From: Pelagerythrobacter aerophilus
GTDB lineage: Bacteria; Pseudomonadota; Alphaproteobacteria; Sphingomonadales; Sphingomonadaceae
Assembly: GCF_003581645.1 (NCBI RefSeq)
Contig: NZ_QXFK01000016.1
Span: forward strand, 62,001 to 126,000
Direction: 5' to 3'
Length of the DNA stretch: 64,000 nucleotides
A program made the position numbers and the translations under genes. How positions within the stretch are numbered: position 1 is the first letter of the stretch; every line of letters starts with the position of its first letter. Under the pieces are notes generated by a model. The model was given only the letters and a program-made list of their open reading frames with translations. It was not told where the DNA came from and did not search any database. This document shows, piece by piece, positions 26,418-35,850 of the stretch.

Positions 26418-26453
26418 CCTCCGAAGGCCCGCCGTTTCGCGGCGGGCCGGAGG
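26418..26453. terminator. Bidirectional terminator between porin and SIMPL genes
   Basis: GGCCCGCCG (26426-26434) pairs with CGGCGGGCC (26440-26448), extended outward by CTCC/GGAG. It sits between two convergent stops. Confidence 0.6.
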
Positions 26454-26456
26454 ACT

Positions 26457-27212
26457 TCAGTCGAGCGAGAAGTCCACCGTCGTGACGACCCGCACCTTCT
26501 TGTAGGGGCTGTCCGAGACGCCCCAGCCGGCGGTCTCGCCGTCGCGCGCCTCGATGGTGAAATAGCCCTGCGTCGCATGACGGATGCTGCCGACATTCGC
26601 GCCGCTGTCCTCGGCGAACTGCTCGGCGGCGGCGCGCGCGTCCTTGGTCGCTTCGGCGATCATCGCCGGCTTGACCGCGTCCAGCTCGGTGAAGGTGTAG
26701 GCCATGCCCGAGCCATCCTCGAGCACGACCCCGCGGCGGACGAGCTCCGCCTGCCGCTTCACGGCGTCCTGCGCGCGTTCGATGTCGTTCGTTCGCAGCG
26801 ACATGCGCTGGCGCACGGTGTAGCGCCCGATGCCCTGGTTATCTGTGAAGTAGCTGACGTTGACGCCCGTCGGTTCAAGCGCGTCCGCTGGAAAGCCGAG
26901 ATCGCGAAAGAACGCTTCAATCGAGGCCGTGTCGCGGTCGACGCTCGCCTGCGCTGTCGCCAGATCGGTTGCGGTCGAGGAGTAGGAGATCGTCCAGGTC
27001 GCAAGGTCGGCGATGACCTCGCGCTCGGAAAGGCCGCGGACGGTGACTGCGCGGTCCGCCTGCTTTGCCCGGACCAATCCGTCGCCGAGCAGGAAGCCGC
27101 CGACGATCAGGCCGATGGCGACGATCGCCGAACTGGCAAGCCATCGCCGCGCCGCGGGCTCGCGCCACATGGGGATGGAGGTGGGCGATGCATCGGATTT
27201 GCTCTCGGCCAT
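26457..27212 (-). CDS. SIMPL-domain (DUF541) protein, membrane anchored
   Basis: 251 residues from the ATG at 27212 (MAESKSDASP), with AGGG upstream. One N-terminal membrane segment (about 26-48, SSAIVAIGLIVGGFLLGDGL) precedes a SIMPL domain from about 55: VTVRGLSEREVIADLATWTI, a typical start, and TGVNVSYFTDN. SIMPL proteins form periplasmic oligomers of unclear function; some affect stress resistance. Confidence 0.87.
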   Translation of the reverse strand: MAESKSDASPTSIPMWREPAARRWLASSAIVAIGLIVGGFLLGDGLVRAKQADRAVTVRGLSEREVIADLATWTISYSSTATDLATAQASVDRDTASIEAFFRDLGFPADALEPTGVNVSYFTDNQGIGRYTVRQRMSLRTNDIERAQDAVKRQAELVRRGVVLEDGSGMAYTFTELDAVKPAMIAEATKDARAAAEQFAEDSGANVGSIRHATQGYFTIEARDGETAGWGVSDSPYKKVRVVTTVDFSLD

Positions 27213-27307
27213 GATTGACCCTTTCGTTTCGGCGCTGGGTGACCCATGTAGAGGGTCTATTTTACGCACGATGAACCGTGCTTTAATGTAGATGAACGGA
27301 GTTCCCC

Positions 27308-27745
27308 ATGACCAAGTACCTGCACACCATGATCCGTGTCGCGGATATCGACGCGACGGTCGATTTCTTCCGTATGATCGGGCTCGAGGAAGTGCGCCGG
27401 TTCGACAACGAGAAGGGGCGCTTCACGCTCGTTTTTCTCGCCGCGCCGGGGCAGGAGGGGCTTGCAGAAGTGGAACTGACCTACAACTGGCCGGCGGAGG
27501 ACGGCAGCGCGCCGGAAGAGTACACCGGCGGACGGAACTTCGGGCACCTCGCCTATCGCGTGGAGAACATCTACGAGACTTGCCAGCGGCTGATGGATGC
27601 GGGGGTGACGATCAACCGCCCGCCGCGCGACGGCCACATGGCCTTCGTCCGCTCGCCCGACGGCATTTCGATCGAGCTGCTGCAGGAAGGCCATCTCCCG
27701 CCGCAGGAGCCCTGGGCGAGCATGGAGAACACCGGTAGCTGGTAA
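27308..27745 (+). CDS. gloA: Lactoylglutathione lyase (glyoxalase I)
   Basis: 145 residues with two beta-alpha-beta-beta-beta halves. Metal ligands are in the expected places: His in LHTMIRV, Glu in [10 protein letters not shown], His in FGHLAYRV and Glu in ISIELLQEG. This is the nickel/cobalt-type compact form. It isomerises the methylglyoxal-glutathione hemithioacetal to S-lactoylglutathione. The gene is monocistronic, facing nhaA tail to tail with a 9-nt gap. Confidence 0.92.
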   Translation: MTKYLHTMIRVADIDATVDFFRMIGLEEVRRFDNEKGRFTLVFLAAPGQEGLAEVELTYNWPAEDGSAPEEYTGGRNFGHLAYRVENIYETCQRLMDAGVTINRPPRDGHMAFVRSPDGISIELLQEGHLPPQEPWASMENTGSW

Positions 27746-27754
27746 GGGGCCGGA

Positions 27755-28972
27755 TCAGGCGCTCCGGGCACTTCCGGGCTCGTCGCCCGGGTGCGCGGTG
27801 GTCATACGCAGGATCGCGTATCCCACGACGGCCGAGCAGACGGAGCCGAGCAGGATCCCGATCTTGGCCTCGTCGATCAACAGGCGATAACCGGGGAACG
27901 CCAGTTCGCCGATGAACAGCGACATCGTGAAACCGATGCCGCACAGGATCGACACGCCCCAGATTTCCGGCCAGCTCGCCCCATGCGGCCGCGGCGCGAA
28001 GCCGATAAGATTGGCGATGAAGATCGCGAGGACGATACCCGTCTGCTTGCCGAGGAACAGGCCTGCGGCGATCGCGAGCGGGAGCGGCGCGAACACGCCT
28101 TCCAACCCGATCCCGGACAGGTTCACGCCCGCGTTCGCGAAGCCGAAGACCGGGACGATCAGATAGGCACTCCAGGGCGCCAGGCCGTGCTCGAGCCGCT
28201 CGAGCATCGTGTCGTCGTCCTTCCCTCGCATCGGGATGGTCAGCGCCGCGACCACGCCCGCGATGGTCGCATGAACGCCCGAATTGAGCACGAAGTACCA
28301 AAGCACGAGCGCCAGCAGCAGGAACGGCACTACCGTCTTCACCCGCATCCGGTTGAGCGTCAGCATGACGGCGACGACCACCAGCGCCGCGATCAGCCAC
28401 CCCAGCTTTATGCCCGCGGTGTAGGCGATCGCGATGATCAGCACGGCACCGATGTCGTCGACGATCGCCACCGTCAGCAGGAACAGCCGCAGCGATCCTG
28501 GGACCCGGTTGCCGAGCAGGCCCAGCACCCCCATGGCGAAGGCGATGTCGGTCGCGGCCGGAATCGCCCACCCCTGGGTCAGTTGCTGGGCATCGCCCTG
28601 AACGAAAAAGAGATAGACGAGTGCGGGCACGATCATCCCTGCGGCCGCCGCGAGCACCGGCAGGCGCCGCTGCTCGGCACTGCTGAGCTGCCCCTCGATC
28701 CACTCGCGCTTCACCTCGAGGCCGACGACGAAGAAGAAGATCGCCATCAGCCCGTCGTTCACCCACAGGTGGAGCGTATCGAGCTTCGCAACTGGCGTTA
28801 GCGACAGAGTTCCGTGAAACAGCTGATGGTACTCGTGCGCCATCGGCGAGTTGGCGAGCAGCATCGCCGCGGCAGCCACCAGGATGAGAAGCACTCCGGC
28901 CGATGCGTCGCCGACGAACAGCGAGCGGACGGGAGCAAAGAATGCGCGGATCGGTCGGGGTGCAATGGCCAT
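27755..28972 (-). CDS. nhaA: Na+/H+ antiporter NhaA
   Basis: 405 residues, eleven to twelve membrane segments. The ion-binding pair is in LLTVAIVDDIGAVLII (Asp163/164 in E. coli), and the early motif LWVNDGLMAIFFFVVGLEVKR and GWAIPAATDIAFAMGVL are conserved. A Lys (Lys300 equivalent) region reads GLFLGKQTGI. It exchanges Na+ or Li+ for protons, fitting salt and pH tolerance of a marine or brackish bacterium. Confidence 0.96.
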   Translation of the reverse strand: MAIAPRPIRAFFAPVRSLFVGDASAGVLLILVAAAAMLLANSPMAHEYHQLFHGTLSLTPVAKLDTLHLWVNDGLMAIFFFVVGLEVKREWIEGQLSSAEQRRLPVLAAAAGMIVPALVYLFFVQGDAQQLTQGWAIPAATDIAFAMGVLGLLGNRVPGSLRLFLLTVAIVDDIGAVLIIAIAYTAGIKLGWLIAALVVVAVMLTLNRMRVKTVVPFLLLALVLWYFVLNSGVHATIAGVVAALTIPMRGKDDDTMLERLEHGLAPWSAYLIVPVFGFANAGVNLSGIGLEGVFAPLPLAIAAGLFLGKQTGIVLAIFIANLIGFAPRPHGASWPEIWGVSILCGIGFTMSLFIGELAFPGYRLLIDEAKIGILLGSVCSAVVGYAILRMTTAHPGDEPGSARSA

Positions 28973-29051
28973 CGGACCGCTCCATTTCGGATTTCGTTGC
29001 GCGTTGCAAGTCTACTGGGTCTTGGATAGAAATGCGCGCGGGGGGAAAGGG

Positions 29052-30449
29052 ATGTTATTCGGGGGGTTACCGCTGCTCGAGTGGGTGGTGCTCGTCCAGC
29101 GCGAGCTGCTTCTTTTCGCAGCGGTGTTTTTTCTGATCGGCGCTCTCGACGAGTTCGCGATCGATTTCGCATGGCTGTGGCTGCGGCTGAGCGGCCGCGC
29201 GCGGCCCGCGGTCTACGATCCCACGCGCGCCGATCGTCCACCACTACGCCAGGCCGCCGTGTTCATTCCCGCCTGGCATGAAGATCGCGTGATCGGCGCG
29301 ACGGTGCGGCACATGCTGCGCGTCTGGCCGGACCGAAGCCTGCGCATCTACGTCGGCTGCTACTGCAACGATCACGCAACGATCGAGGCGGTCGCGGCCG
29401 CCGCCAGTGGGGACGACCGCGTACGGCTGGTGATCAACGAAGCCGTGGGGCCAACCACCAAGGCCGACTGCCTCAACCGCCTCTACGCCGCGATCGAGGC
29501 CGATGAGGCGCGCGGCGGCGCGCGCACCGTCAGCGTCCTGCTGCACGACGCGGAGGATATGGTCGATCCCGCGGCGCTGTCGCTGATCGACGAATGCCTG
29601 CTCGATGCGGACCTCGTGCAACTGCCGGTTCTGCCGCTGCCGCAAGCGGAGTCGCGCTGGGTCGGCAGCCACTATTGCGAAGAGTTCGCCGAGAGCCACA
29701 GCAAGGGCCTCGTGGTCCGCGACGCGCTCGGCGCGGGCATCCCGCTCGCTGGCGTCGGGTGCGGTATCGCGCGCGACGCATTGGCCCGCCTCGCGAGCAG
29801 CCGGGGCCTCCGAGCACCATTCGCCACCGACAGCCTGACGGAAGACTACGAGCTTGGCCTCGGTATCGCGGAGTTGGGCGGCTGTACGCGCTTCGTGCGG
29901 CGAAGATCTGCCGACGGGCGACTCATCGCGACGCGTGCCTTCTTCCCTTCCCGGCTCCATCAGGCCGTCCGCCAGAAGACGCGGTGGATCCTGGGGATTG
30001 CCTTTCAGGGGTGGGACCGGCTCGGCTGGCATGGCAGGCCGGTCGAAGTCTGGATGCGGCTGCGCGACCGACGCGGGCCGTTCGCCGCGCTCCTGCTGGG
30101 TATCGCCCTTGCGATCCTCTTTCTTGGCGGGATCGGTTCGGCGGCGAGCCTCGCGGGTTGGACTACGGTGCCCGAACTCTCGCCGGCGCTCGAGACGATA
30201 CTCATCGCCAATATCGCCGCCCTGCTGTGGCGCTGCGCCTTCCGCTTCGCCTTCACCGCGCGCGAGCATGGCTTTGGCGAGGGCGTTCGCGCGGTCCTGC
30301 GCCTGCCGGTTGCCAATTTCATCGCGATGCTGGCGGGGCGGCGTGCCTTGTTCGCCTATGTCCGAAGCTTGCGCGGCACGCGGCCGCAATGGGACAAGAC
30401 AGAGCACGACGCGCATCCCGCGCTCCTGCCCCGCCGGATCACGTCATGA
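29052..30449 (+). CDS. NfrB-like family 2 glycosyltransferase
   Basis: 465 residues from the ATG at 29052 with GGGGGAAAGG upstream; the longer frame from 28851 runs antisense to nhaA. An N-terminal membrane segment (about 12-32) precedes a GT2 domain with AVFIPAWHEDRVIG, DAEDMVDP (DxD-type) and RQKTRWILGIAFQGW (QxxRW). Two or three membrane segments close the protein. This resembles the phage N4 adsorption protein B (NfrB) synthase, but the C-terminal MshEN c-di-GMP domain of E. coli NfrB is absent. It overlaps the next gene by 4 nt. Confidence 0.85.
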   Translation: MLFGGLPLLEWVVLVQRELLLFAAVFFLIGALDEFAIDFAWLWLRLSGRARPAVYDPTRADRPPLRQAAVFIPAWHEDRVIGATVRHMLRVWPDRSLRIYVGCYCNDHATIEAVAAAASGDDRVRLVINEAVGPTTKADCLNRLYAAIEADEARGGARTVSVLLHDAEDMVDPAALSLIDECLLDADLVQLPVLPLPQAESRWVGSHYCEEFAESHSKGLVVRDALGAGIPLAGVGCGIARDALARLASSRGLRAPFATDSLTEDYELGLGIAELGGCTRFVRRRSADGRLIATRAFFPSRLHQAVRQKTRWILGIAFQGWDRLGWHGRPVEVWMRLRDRRGPFAALLLGIALAILFLGGIGSAASLAGWTTVPELSPALETILIANIAALLWRCAFRFAFTAREHGFGEGVRAVLRLPVANFIAMLAGRRALFAYVRSLRGTRPQWDKTEHDAHPALLPRRITS

Positions 30450-31567
30450 GCGGCATGGCCGACCGGCGCCGGGGCGAGCCCTTGCTGATACTGGTGGTGC
30501 TGCTGACCGCCTGGATCGGTGGGCGCGCGATGATGTGGGAGGCACCGCCGGGCCCGCTGGAGGCGATGCTGGATGGCGTTACCCGGCCCGTGCTGGCGCG
30601 TGGCGCCGCGCCTCGAGCCGCTCCCCCACTCACGATCGCGACGCAACCGGAGTCGAACCGGCCGCTGGTTGGCCCAGGGCCGCTACCTCCGAAACAGATC
30701 GTGCTGCTCGAACGGCTCCCGATCTGGAATCCTCAGGCCGCCACCGAACCGCCACCGCCCGCCAGCAGCGAAGTCATGGCCAGCCATCAGCTCCTCTGGC
30801 TCGCTGCGACCGCACAGCTTCCCGTTCCGTCCGACGTAGCCGCGCTCCTTCGGGCGAGGGCAGCAGCGCCCGCGAGCCGTGCGCGGCCGCCTCTCGCGGT
30901 GCGGAAGCCCGACCGATGGTCGTTCGATGCATGGCTGCTTCTGCGGCCCGGAGAGACCGGCGAGGCTGCCCCCGGCGGCCGGCTGGCGAGCTACGGCGCG
31001 AGCCAGGCGGGCGCGGTGATCCGTTACCACCTCGCGCCCGGCAGTCCGCACCGCCCCGCCGCCTACGCCCGCGCGACACAGGCGCTGGCCGCGGGCAAGG
31101 AATCGGAATTCGCGGCTGGGTTAGCCGCACGCCCGTTCGCGGCGGTTCCGGTGTCGGTCTATTCGGAATTGCGTGTGACGCGGCACGGCGGCGGCGAGGT
31201 GGAGCTTAGGCCGGCTACATTCGCCGTCACCGAACTCCCGCCGGTGGATCTACCGCTCGGGCTTCGCGGTGAGGCCTATGCCCAGGCTGGCTATGTCGGC
31301 GGCAAGTTCGCCACCGCCTTCGCCGACGGGCAGGCGCGGGTCGATCGCGAGGTCGCCCGCTTCGACCTGGCGAAAGTGCGCGCAGGGGCAGGCGTCTGGG
31401 GTGGGGCACAGAAGGGGGCCGCGCGGCTCGATGTCGGCCCGACGGCCTCCCTCGATCTCGAGATCGGCGACGCGCCCGCGCGGCTGGCGCTCGATTACCG
31501 CTGGCGTATCGCGGGGGAAGCCGCGCCCGGGCGAGGCATTGCGGTCACGCTTTCGACCGGATTTTAA
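30446..31567 (+). CDS. NfrA C-terminal-like envelope protein
   Basis: 373 residues starting ATGA inside the glycosyltransferase stop. One N-terminal membrane segment (residues about 12-30, LLILVVLLTAWIGGRAMMWE). A Pro/Ala-rich stretch is followed by predicted beta structure. The C-terminal part (about 175-373) with QAGYVGGKFATAFADGQ and RAGAGVWGGAQKGAARLDVG resembles the C-terminal domain of phage N4 adsorption protein A, as I recall it. It lacks TPR repeats found in full NfrA. It likely works with the upstream GT to export or cap a glycan. Confidence 0.7.
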   Translation: MSGMADRRRGEPLLILVVLLTAWIGGRAMMWEAPPGPLEAMLDGVTRPVLARGAAPRAAPPLTIATQPESNRPLVGPGPLPPKQIVLLERLPIWNPQAATEPPPPASSEVMASHQLLWLAATAQLPVPSDVAALLRARAAAPASRARPPLAVRKPDRWSFDAWLLLRPGETGEAAPGGRLASYGASQAGAVIRYHLAPGSPHRPAAYARATQALAAGKESEFAAGLAARPFAAVPVSVYSELRVTRHGGGEVELRPATFAVTELPPVDLPLGLRGEAYAQAGYVGGKFATAFADGQARVDREVARFDLAKVRAGAGVWGGAQKGAARLDVGPTASLDLEIGDAPARLALDYRWRIAGEAAPGRGIAVTLSTGF

Positions 31568-31611
31568 TCCGCCCGCTTTCAACCGTCGCTGCCCTCGGTT
31601 AGGGCTTCGTC

Positions 31612-32526
31612 ATGGACGTGTACCTCCCCATCGCGAACCTCTCGGTGAACGGGCTGGTCATCGTCGGGCTGGGGGCACTCACCGGGGTTCTCTCCGGCCT
31701 GTTCGGCGTCGGCGGCGGGTTCCTGACGACGCCGCTGCTGATCTTCTACGGCGTCCCGCCCACGGTCGCGGCGGCTTCGGCCGCGACGCAGATCACCGGC
31801 GCCAGCGTCTCAGGCGTGCTCGCCCACGGTCGGCGCGGCGGGGTCGATTACCGCATGGGCACCGTCATGGTCGCGGGCGGGGTTCTCGGCGCCGGGATCG
31901 GTGCACTGCTGTTCCGGTTCTTCCAGTCGATCGGCCAGATCGATACGGTCATCAACGTCCTCTACGTGTTCCTGCTCGGCTCCGTCGGATCGCTCATGGC
32001 GCGCGAGGCGTGGCAGGCGGTCCGTCCGCGGGAGGGCGGAGCGGCGAAGCCCGCGATGAAGCGCCGGCACCACCGGCTGATCGCCGCCTTGCCGCTGCGC
32101 TGGCGGTTCTACGGATCGGGCCTCTACATCTCCCCCATTGCGCCGCTGCTGCTGGGCGTGGCGGTCGGCACGCTGACCATGCTGATGGGTGTGGGCGGCG
32201 GGTTCATTCTCGTGCCGGCGATGCTCTACATCCTCGGCATGAGCGCCAATGTCGTGGTCGGCACATCGCTCTACAACATCCTGTTCGTGACGATGGCGAC
32301 GACGATGATGCACGCGCTGACGACGCATGCCGTGGACATCGTGCTCGTCGCGCTGCTGCTGTTCGGGTCGGTGACCGGGGCGCAGCTCGGCACGCAGGTG
32401 GCCCAGAAGTTCAAGCCCGAATACTTGCGCCTGGCCCTCGCCGCGATCGTCCTGCTGGTGACCGCGAGGATGTTCTTCGGCTTGTTCGTCCGGCCCGAGG
32501 AAATCTACACGGTGGTGCCGCTGTGA
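31612..32526 (+). CDS. TauE/SafE-family sulfite exporter-like permease
   Basis: 304 residues, about eight membrane segments. Twin family motifs are visible: LSGLFGVGGGFLTTPLLIF in the first half and LMGVGGGFILVPAMLYI in the second. The family exports sulfite, sulfoacetate or other organosulfur anions. It overlaps the TIGR02186 gene by 4 nt (GTGA). The pair is a recurring alphaproteobacterial arrangement. Confidence 0.92.
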   Translation: MDVYLPIANLSVNGLVIVGLGALTGVLSGLFGVGGGFLTTPLLIFYGVPPTVAAASAATQITGASVSGVLAHGRRGGVDYRMGTVMVAGGVLGAGIGALLFRFFQSIGQIDTVINVLYVFLLGSVGSLMAREAWQAVRPREGGAAKPAMKRRHHRLIAALPLRWRFYGSGLYISPIAPLLLGVAVGTLTMLMGVGGGFILVPAMLYILGMSANVVVGTSLYNILFVTMATTMMHALTTHAVDIVLVALLLFGSVTGAQLGTQVAQKFKPEYLRLALAAIVLLVTARMFFGLFVRPEEIYTVVPL

Positions 32527-33275
32527 AGCGGCTGTTCCTCCTCGTCGCGCTGTTGATGCTCTCGGCCCAGCGGGACCCGATCCTGGTGCCCGAGGTGTCG
32601 CAGGACGACGTGCAGGTTCAGCAGGGTTTCACCGGCACCGAGCTGCTCCTGTTCGGAGTGATCCTCGACCCCACCGGCGCGCGGGCGGGGCAGGACTACG
32701 ACATCGTCGTGGTGCTCAAGGGACCGACCGAGCCGATCACCGTGCGCGAGAAGGCGCGCGTCGGCGGGATCTGGGTCAATGCCGACAGCACGGCGTTCCA
32801 GTCCGCCCCCTCGTTCTTCGCTGTCGCGTCGTCGCGGCCGATCGAGGAGATCGTCGACGAGCGGACCGCGGCGATCTACGAGCTCGGCCTGAACTATCTG
32901 CAGCTCTCCCCAACGGGCGCGATCGATCCAGAAGAGCAGGCACGCTTTACCGCCGGGCTGGTCGATCTGCGCAGCCGGGAAGGGCTCTACAAGGAGGATC
33001 CGCGCGGCGTGCAGATCAGCGAGCAGGTGCTCTATCAGGTGCGCATCTCGCTGCCCTCGAACGTTCAGACCGGCACTTACACCGCCGAGACATTCGCCAT
33101 CACACGCGGCCGCGTGATCGCTTCCGCCATCGCAGAAGTGGAAGTGCGCAAGGTCGGCTTCGAACGGTTCGTGGAGGTGTTTTCGGAACGGCAATCGCTG
33201 TTCTACGGCTTCCTGGCGGTATTCCTGTCGGTCGGGATGGGATGGGTGGCCGGGCGCCTTTTCGCGCTGATCTAG
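32523..33275 (+). CDS. TIGR02186-type periplasmic/membrane protein
   Basis: 250 residues from the GTG at 32523, giving a signal peptide (VKRLFLLVALLMLSAQRDP). The core is beta-rich: VPEVSQDDVQVQQGFTGTEL, LLLFGVILDP and ISLPSNVQTGTYTAET. A single C-terminal membrane segment is formed by about residues 225-250 (SLFYGFLAVFLSVGMGWVAG). This matches the alphaproteobacterial TIGR02186 family. Function unknown; its constant association with TauE/SafE suggests an accessory role in sulfur-anion export. Confidence 0.85.
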   Translation: MKRLFLLVALLMLSAQRDPILVPEVSQDDVQVQQGFTGTELLLFGVILDPTGARAGQDYDIVVVLKGPTEPITVREKARVGGIWVNADSTAFQSAPSFFAVASSRPIEEIVDERTAAIYELGLNYLQLSPTGAIDPEEQARFTAGLVDLRSREGLYKEDPRGVQISEQVLYQVRISLPSNVQTGTYTAETFAITRGRVIASAIAEVEVRKVGFERFVEVFSERQSLFYGFLAVFLSVGMGWVAGRLFALI

Positions 33276-33339
33276 CCCGTCTTCCGATCCCCATTGACCC
33301 GATCTTAACCAACCGGCCTTACGCCGTGCGTCCGGGCAG

Positions 33340-35082
33340 ATGCAGGAAATCGACGACTTCATGACCGAGATGGGCCACGGCAACCTCGACCGGCGCCAGG
33401 CGCTGGATTCGGCCGCGACGCAGAGCGAGGGCGGCGCCGGCGTGCACCCGCAGACCGTCACCCCCGCGGTGCTGTCCGATAATGCGGTTCAGCCGATCGG
33501 CGTAGTCGTCGAAGTCGCCGGTTCGGGTTCGCAGATCGCGCTCGACATGCAGCGGCTCAACGAGTGCATGGCCGACGAGGACCCTTCGATCGCGCTGGCC
33601 GGCCAGGTCGGTAGCCAGATCAAGATCCGCGCCGGCAATGCCTGGCTGCTCGCCAGCGTCCGCAACCAGCGGCAGGATCGCCGGACAGGCGGCGGAATCA
33701 TCGCCGATGTCGACTTTCTCGGCGAAGGGATGGAGGAGAAGGCCACCGGCCGCGTCCATGGCTTCCGCCGCGGCGTAACCCGCTTTCCCATTCCCGGAGC
33801 GAAGATCTACCCGGCGACCACGGCGGATCTACGGCAGATCTACGCCAGCGACGGGCGCGCGAGCGTTCAGATCGGCACCGTCTATCCCACCAGGGACATC
33901 CGCGCAGGCCTCTACATCGATGCCATGCTGGGCAAGCACTTCGCGCTGCTCGGCTCGACCGGCACCGGCAAATCCACCAGCGCGGCGCTGATCCTCCATC
34001 GCATCTGCGAGGCGGCGCCCGAAGGGCATGTGGTGATGATCGACCCACACGGCGAATATGCCGCGGCGTTCCGTGACACCGGCATGATCCTCGACGTCTC
34101 GAACCTGCAGCTACCCTACTGGTTGATGAATTTTGAGGAGCATTGCGAGGCGCTGCTGACCACCAGCGGCAACGAGCGGCAGACGGACATGGACATCCTC
34201 GCCAAGTGCCTGCTCAGGGCGCGGGGCAAGAATCGTTTGGCCGAAACGATGGGCAAGATCACGGTCGATTCGCCGATCCCCTATTTGCTCTCGGACCTCT
34301 CGAATGAGCTCCAGAACGAGATGGGCAAGCTCGACAAGGCGACCTCCTCGGCGCCTTACATGCGGATCAAGAGCAAGCTCGATGAGCTCAAGGGCGACCC
34401 GCGCTACCAGTTCATGTTCTCCGGCATGCTGGTGGGCGACACCATGGCCGAGTTCATCGCCAAGATCTTCCGCATGCCGGGCGGCGGCAAGCCGATCTCG
34501 ATCATCGACGTCAGCGGCGTCCCGTCGGACATCACCTCCACCGTCGTCGCGGTGCTCAGCCGTCTGGTGTTCGACTTCGCGATCTGGGGACGGGAGGAGA
34601 AGACCCGGCCGATCCTGCTCGTCTGCGAGGAAGCGCACCGCTACGTGCCCAACGAGGCGAATGCGGACGGCTCGTCGGTCGGAAGCATTCTCAGCCGTAT
34701 CGCCAAGGAAGGGCGCAAGTACGGCATCAGCCTCGGTCTTATCACCCAACGCCCGTCGGACCTGGCCGAGGGCGTGCTGTCGCAATGCGGCACGATCATC
34801 GCCATGCGCCTCAATAACGACCGCGACCAGGCGTTCGTAAAAGCCGCCATGCCCGAAGGCGCGCGCGGCTTCCTCGATTCGATCCCGGCGCTGCGCAACC
34901 GGGAATGCATCATCTGCGGCGAGGGCGTCGCGATCCCGATCCGCGTCAGCTTCGACAGCCTGGAAGAGACCAAGCGCCCGGCGTCGGAAGATCCGAGTTT
35001 CGTCGAATTGTGGAACGAAAGCGGCGGGGAGGAAGAGGCTGTGCAGCGTGTAGTGCGCCGCTGGCGCTCTCAGGGCCGCTAG
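33340..35082 (+). CDS. HerA-like (DUF87) ATPase
   Basis: 580 residues. The N-terminal 150 residues include a HAS-barrel-like region (PIGVVVEVAGSGSQIAL). Walker A is LGSTGTGKSTS near residue 205 and Walker B is PILLVCEEAHRY near 430. The sequence ITQRPSDLAEGVLSQCGT is a typical sensor helix of the HerA/FtsK group. Archaeal HerA partners with NurA nuclease; none is adjacent, and NurA is rare in proteobacteria. A DNA-pumping or membrane-associated role is plausible. A second HerA-like gene is at 54137. Confidence 0.9.
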   Translation: MQEIDDFMTEMGHGNLDRRQALDSAATQSEGGAGVHPQTVTPAVLSDNAVQPIGVVVEVAGSGSQIALDMQRLNECMADEDPSIALAGQVGSQIKIRAGNAWLLASVRNQRQDRRTGGGIIADVDFLGEGMEEKATGRVHGFRRGVTRFPIPGAKIYPATTADLRQIYASDGRASVQIGTVYPTRDIRAGLYIDAMLGKHFALLGSTGTGKSTSAALILHRICEAAPEGHVVMIDPHGEYAAAFRDTGMILDVSNLQLPYWLMNFEEHCEALLTTSGNERQTDMDILAKCLLRARGKNRLAETMGKITVDSPIPYLLSDLSNELQNEMGKLDKATSSAPYMRIKSKLDELKGDPRYQFMFSGMLVGDTMAEFIAKIFRMPGGGKPISIIDVSGVPSDITSTVVAVLSRLVFDFAIWGREEKTRPILLVCEEAHRYVPNEANADGSSVGSILSRIAKEGRKYGISLGLITQRPSDLAEGVLSQCGTIIAMRLNNDRDQAFVKAAMPEGARGFLDSIPALRNRECIICGEGVAIPIRVSFDSLEETKRPASEDPSFVELWNESGGEEEAVQRVVRRWRSQGR

Positions 35083-35087
35083 GTCCT

Positions 35088-35819
35088 CTATGTACCCCGC
35101 GTGTCCCCATAGAGATGGATGTGCAGCCGGTCGCTCATCCTGAATCCGTGTTCAAGGCATAGCGGCGCCAGCCATTCCTGCCGCGCACGCAGCGTCGCGC
35201 TGTCGGTGCCCTCGGGCATCAGGAAAACGTGCCCGGGCCGGAAGCGATAGCGCGCCTGAAGCGCCAGCACCTCGGCCACATCCTCGGGCGCGGCGATCAC
35301 GAACTTGAACCAGGCGCGCGGATCGGTCGCATAGGCGTCGAGCCGCTCGGGAAGCAGCGCAACCTCGGCCGGATTGCCGCTGTGCGCGAGCTTGGGGCTG
35401 ACGTTGTACTGGTCCACCCGCACATCGAGCCGGGGCGGGGCGGCGACGGTGCCGTTGGTCTCGATCTCGACCGTCATGTCGGGCAACAGCTCGAGCAGCT
35501 TCGCCAGCGCGTTCGCCTGCAGCAACGGCTCGCCGCCGGTGATCACGAGACGGTTCTGGCCGAGTGCCGCGATACGCCGGGCAACCTCCTCCTCGCCTAG
35601 CGTGATCTGATTGGCCTTGCGCTCGAAGGTTTCGCCGGAGCGATGCGGCCGCTCGTCGCCCTCGAAATGCCAGGTGTAGGCTGTGTCGCACCACTGGCAT
35701 GCGAGATTGCAGCGCGAGAGGCGCAGGAACGCGACCGGCACGCCGGCGCTCGGCCCCTCGCCCTGCAGAGAGGCGAAGATCTCCGGCTCTCCGGGCTCCT
35801 GAGTGGCGAGAGTCAGCAC
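35088..35819 (-). CDS. queE: 7-carboxy-7-deazaguanine synthase QueE
   Basis: 243 residues from the GTG at 35819, preceded by GGGAGGA. The radical-SAM cluster motif is SRCNLACQWCDT (CxxxCxxC, slightly longer than usual for QueE variants). FASLQGEGPSAGVP opens the protein, and ITGGEPLLQ is the SAM-binding glycine motif. It converts 6-carboxytetrahydropterin to CDG in queuosine biosynthesis. It follows valS by 31 nt. Other queuosine genes are outside the window. Confidence 0.93.
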   Translation of the reverse strand: MLTLATQEPGEPEIFASLQGEGPSAGVPVAFLRLSRCNLACQWCDTAYTWHFEGDERPHRSGETFERKANQITLGEEEVARRIAALGQNRLVITGGEPLLQANALAKLLELLPDMTVEIETNGTVAAPPRLDVRVDQYNVSPKLAHSGNPAEVALLPERLDAYATDPRAWFKFVIAAPEDVAEVLALQARYRFRPGHVFLMPEGTDSATLRARQEWLAPLCLEHGFRMSDRLHIHLYGDTRGT

Positions 35820-35850
35820 CGGGTCCTCCCAGGGGTGGGGAGGATCCGGT

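Noticed and set aside
33340-35082. HerA-NurA defence or repair module
   Set aside because: No NurA-like nuclease or other defence gene lies near either HerA-like ATPase.
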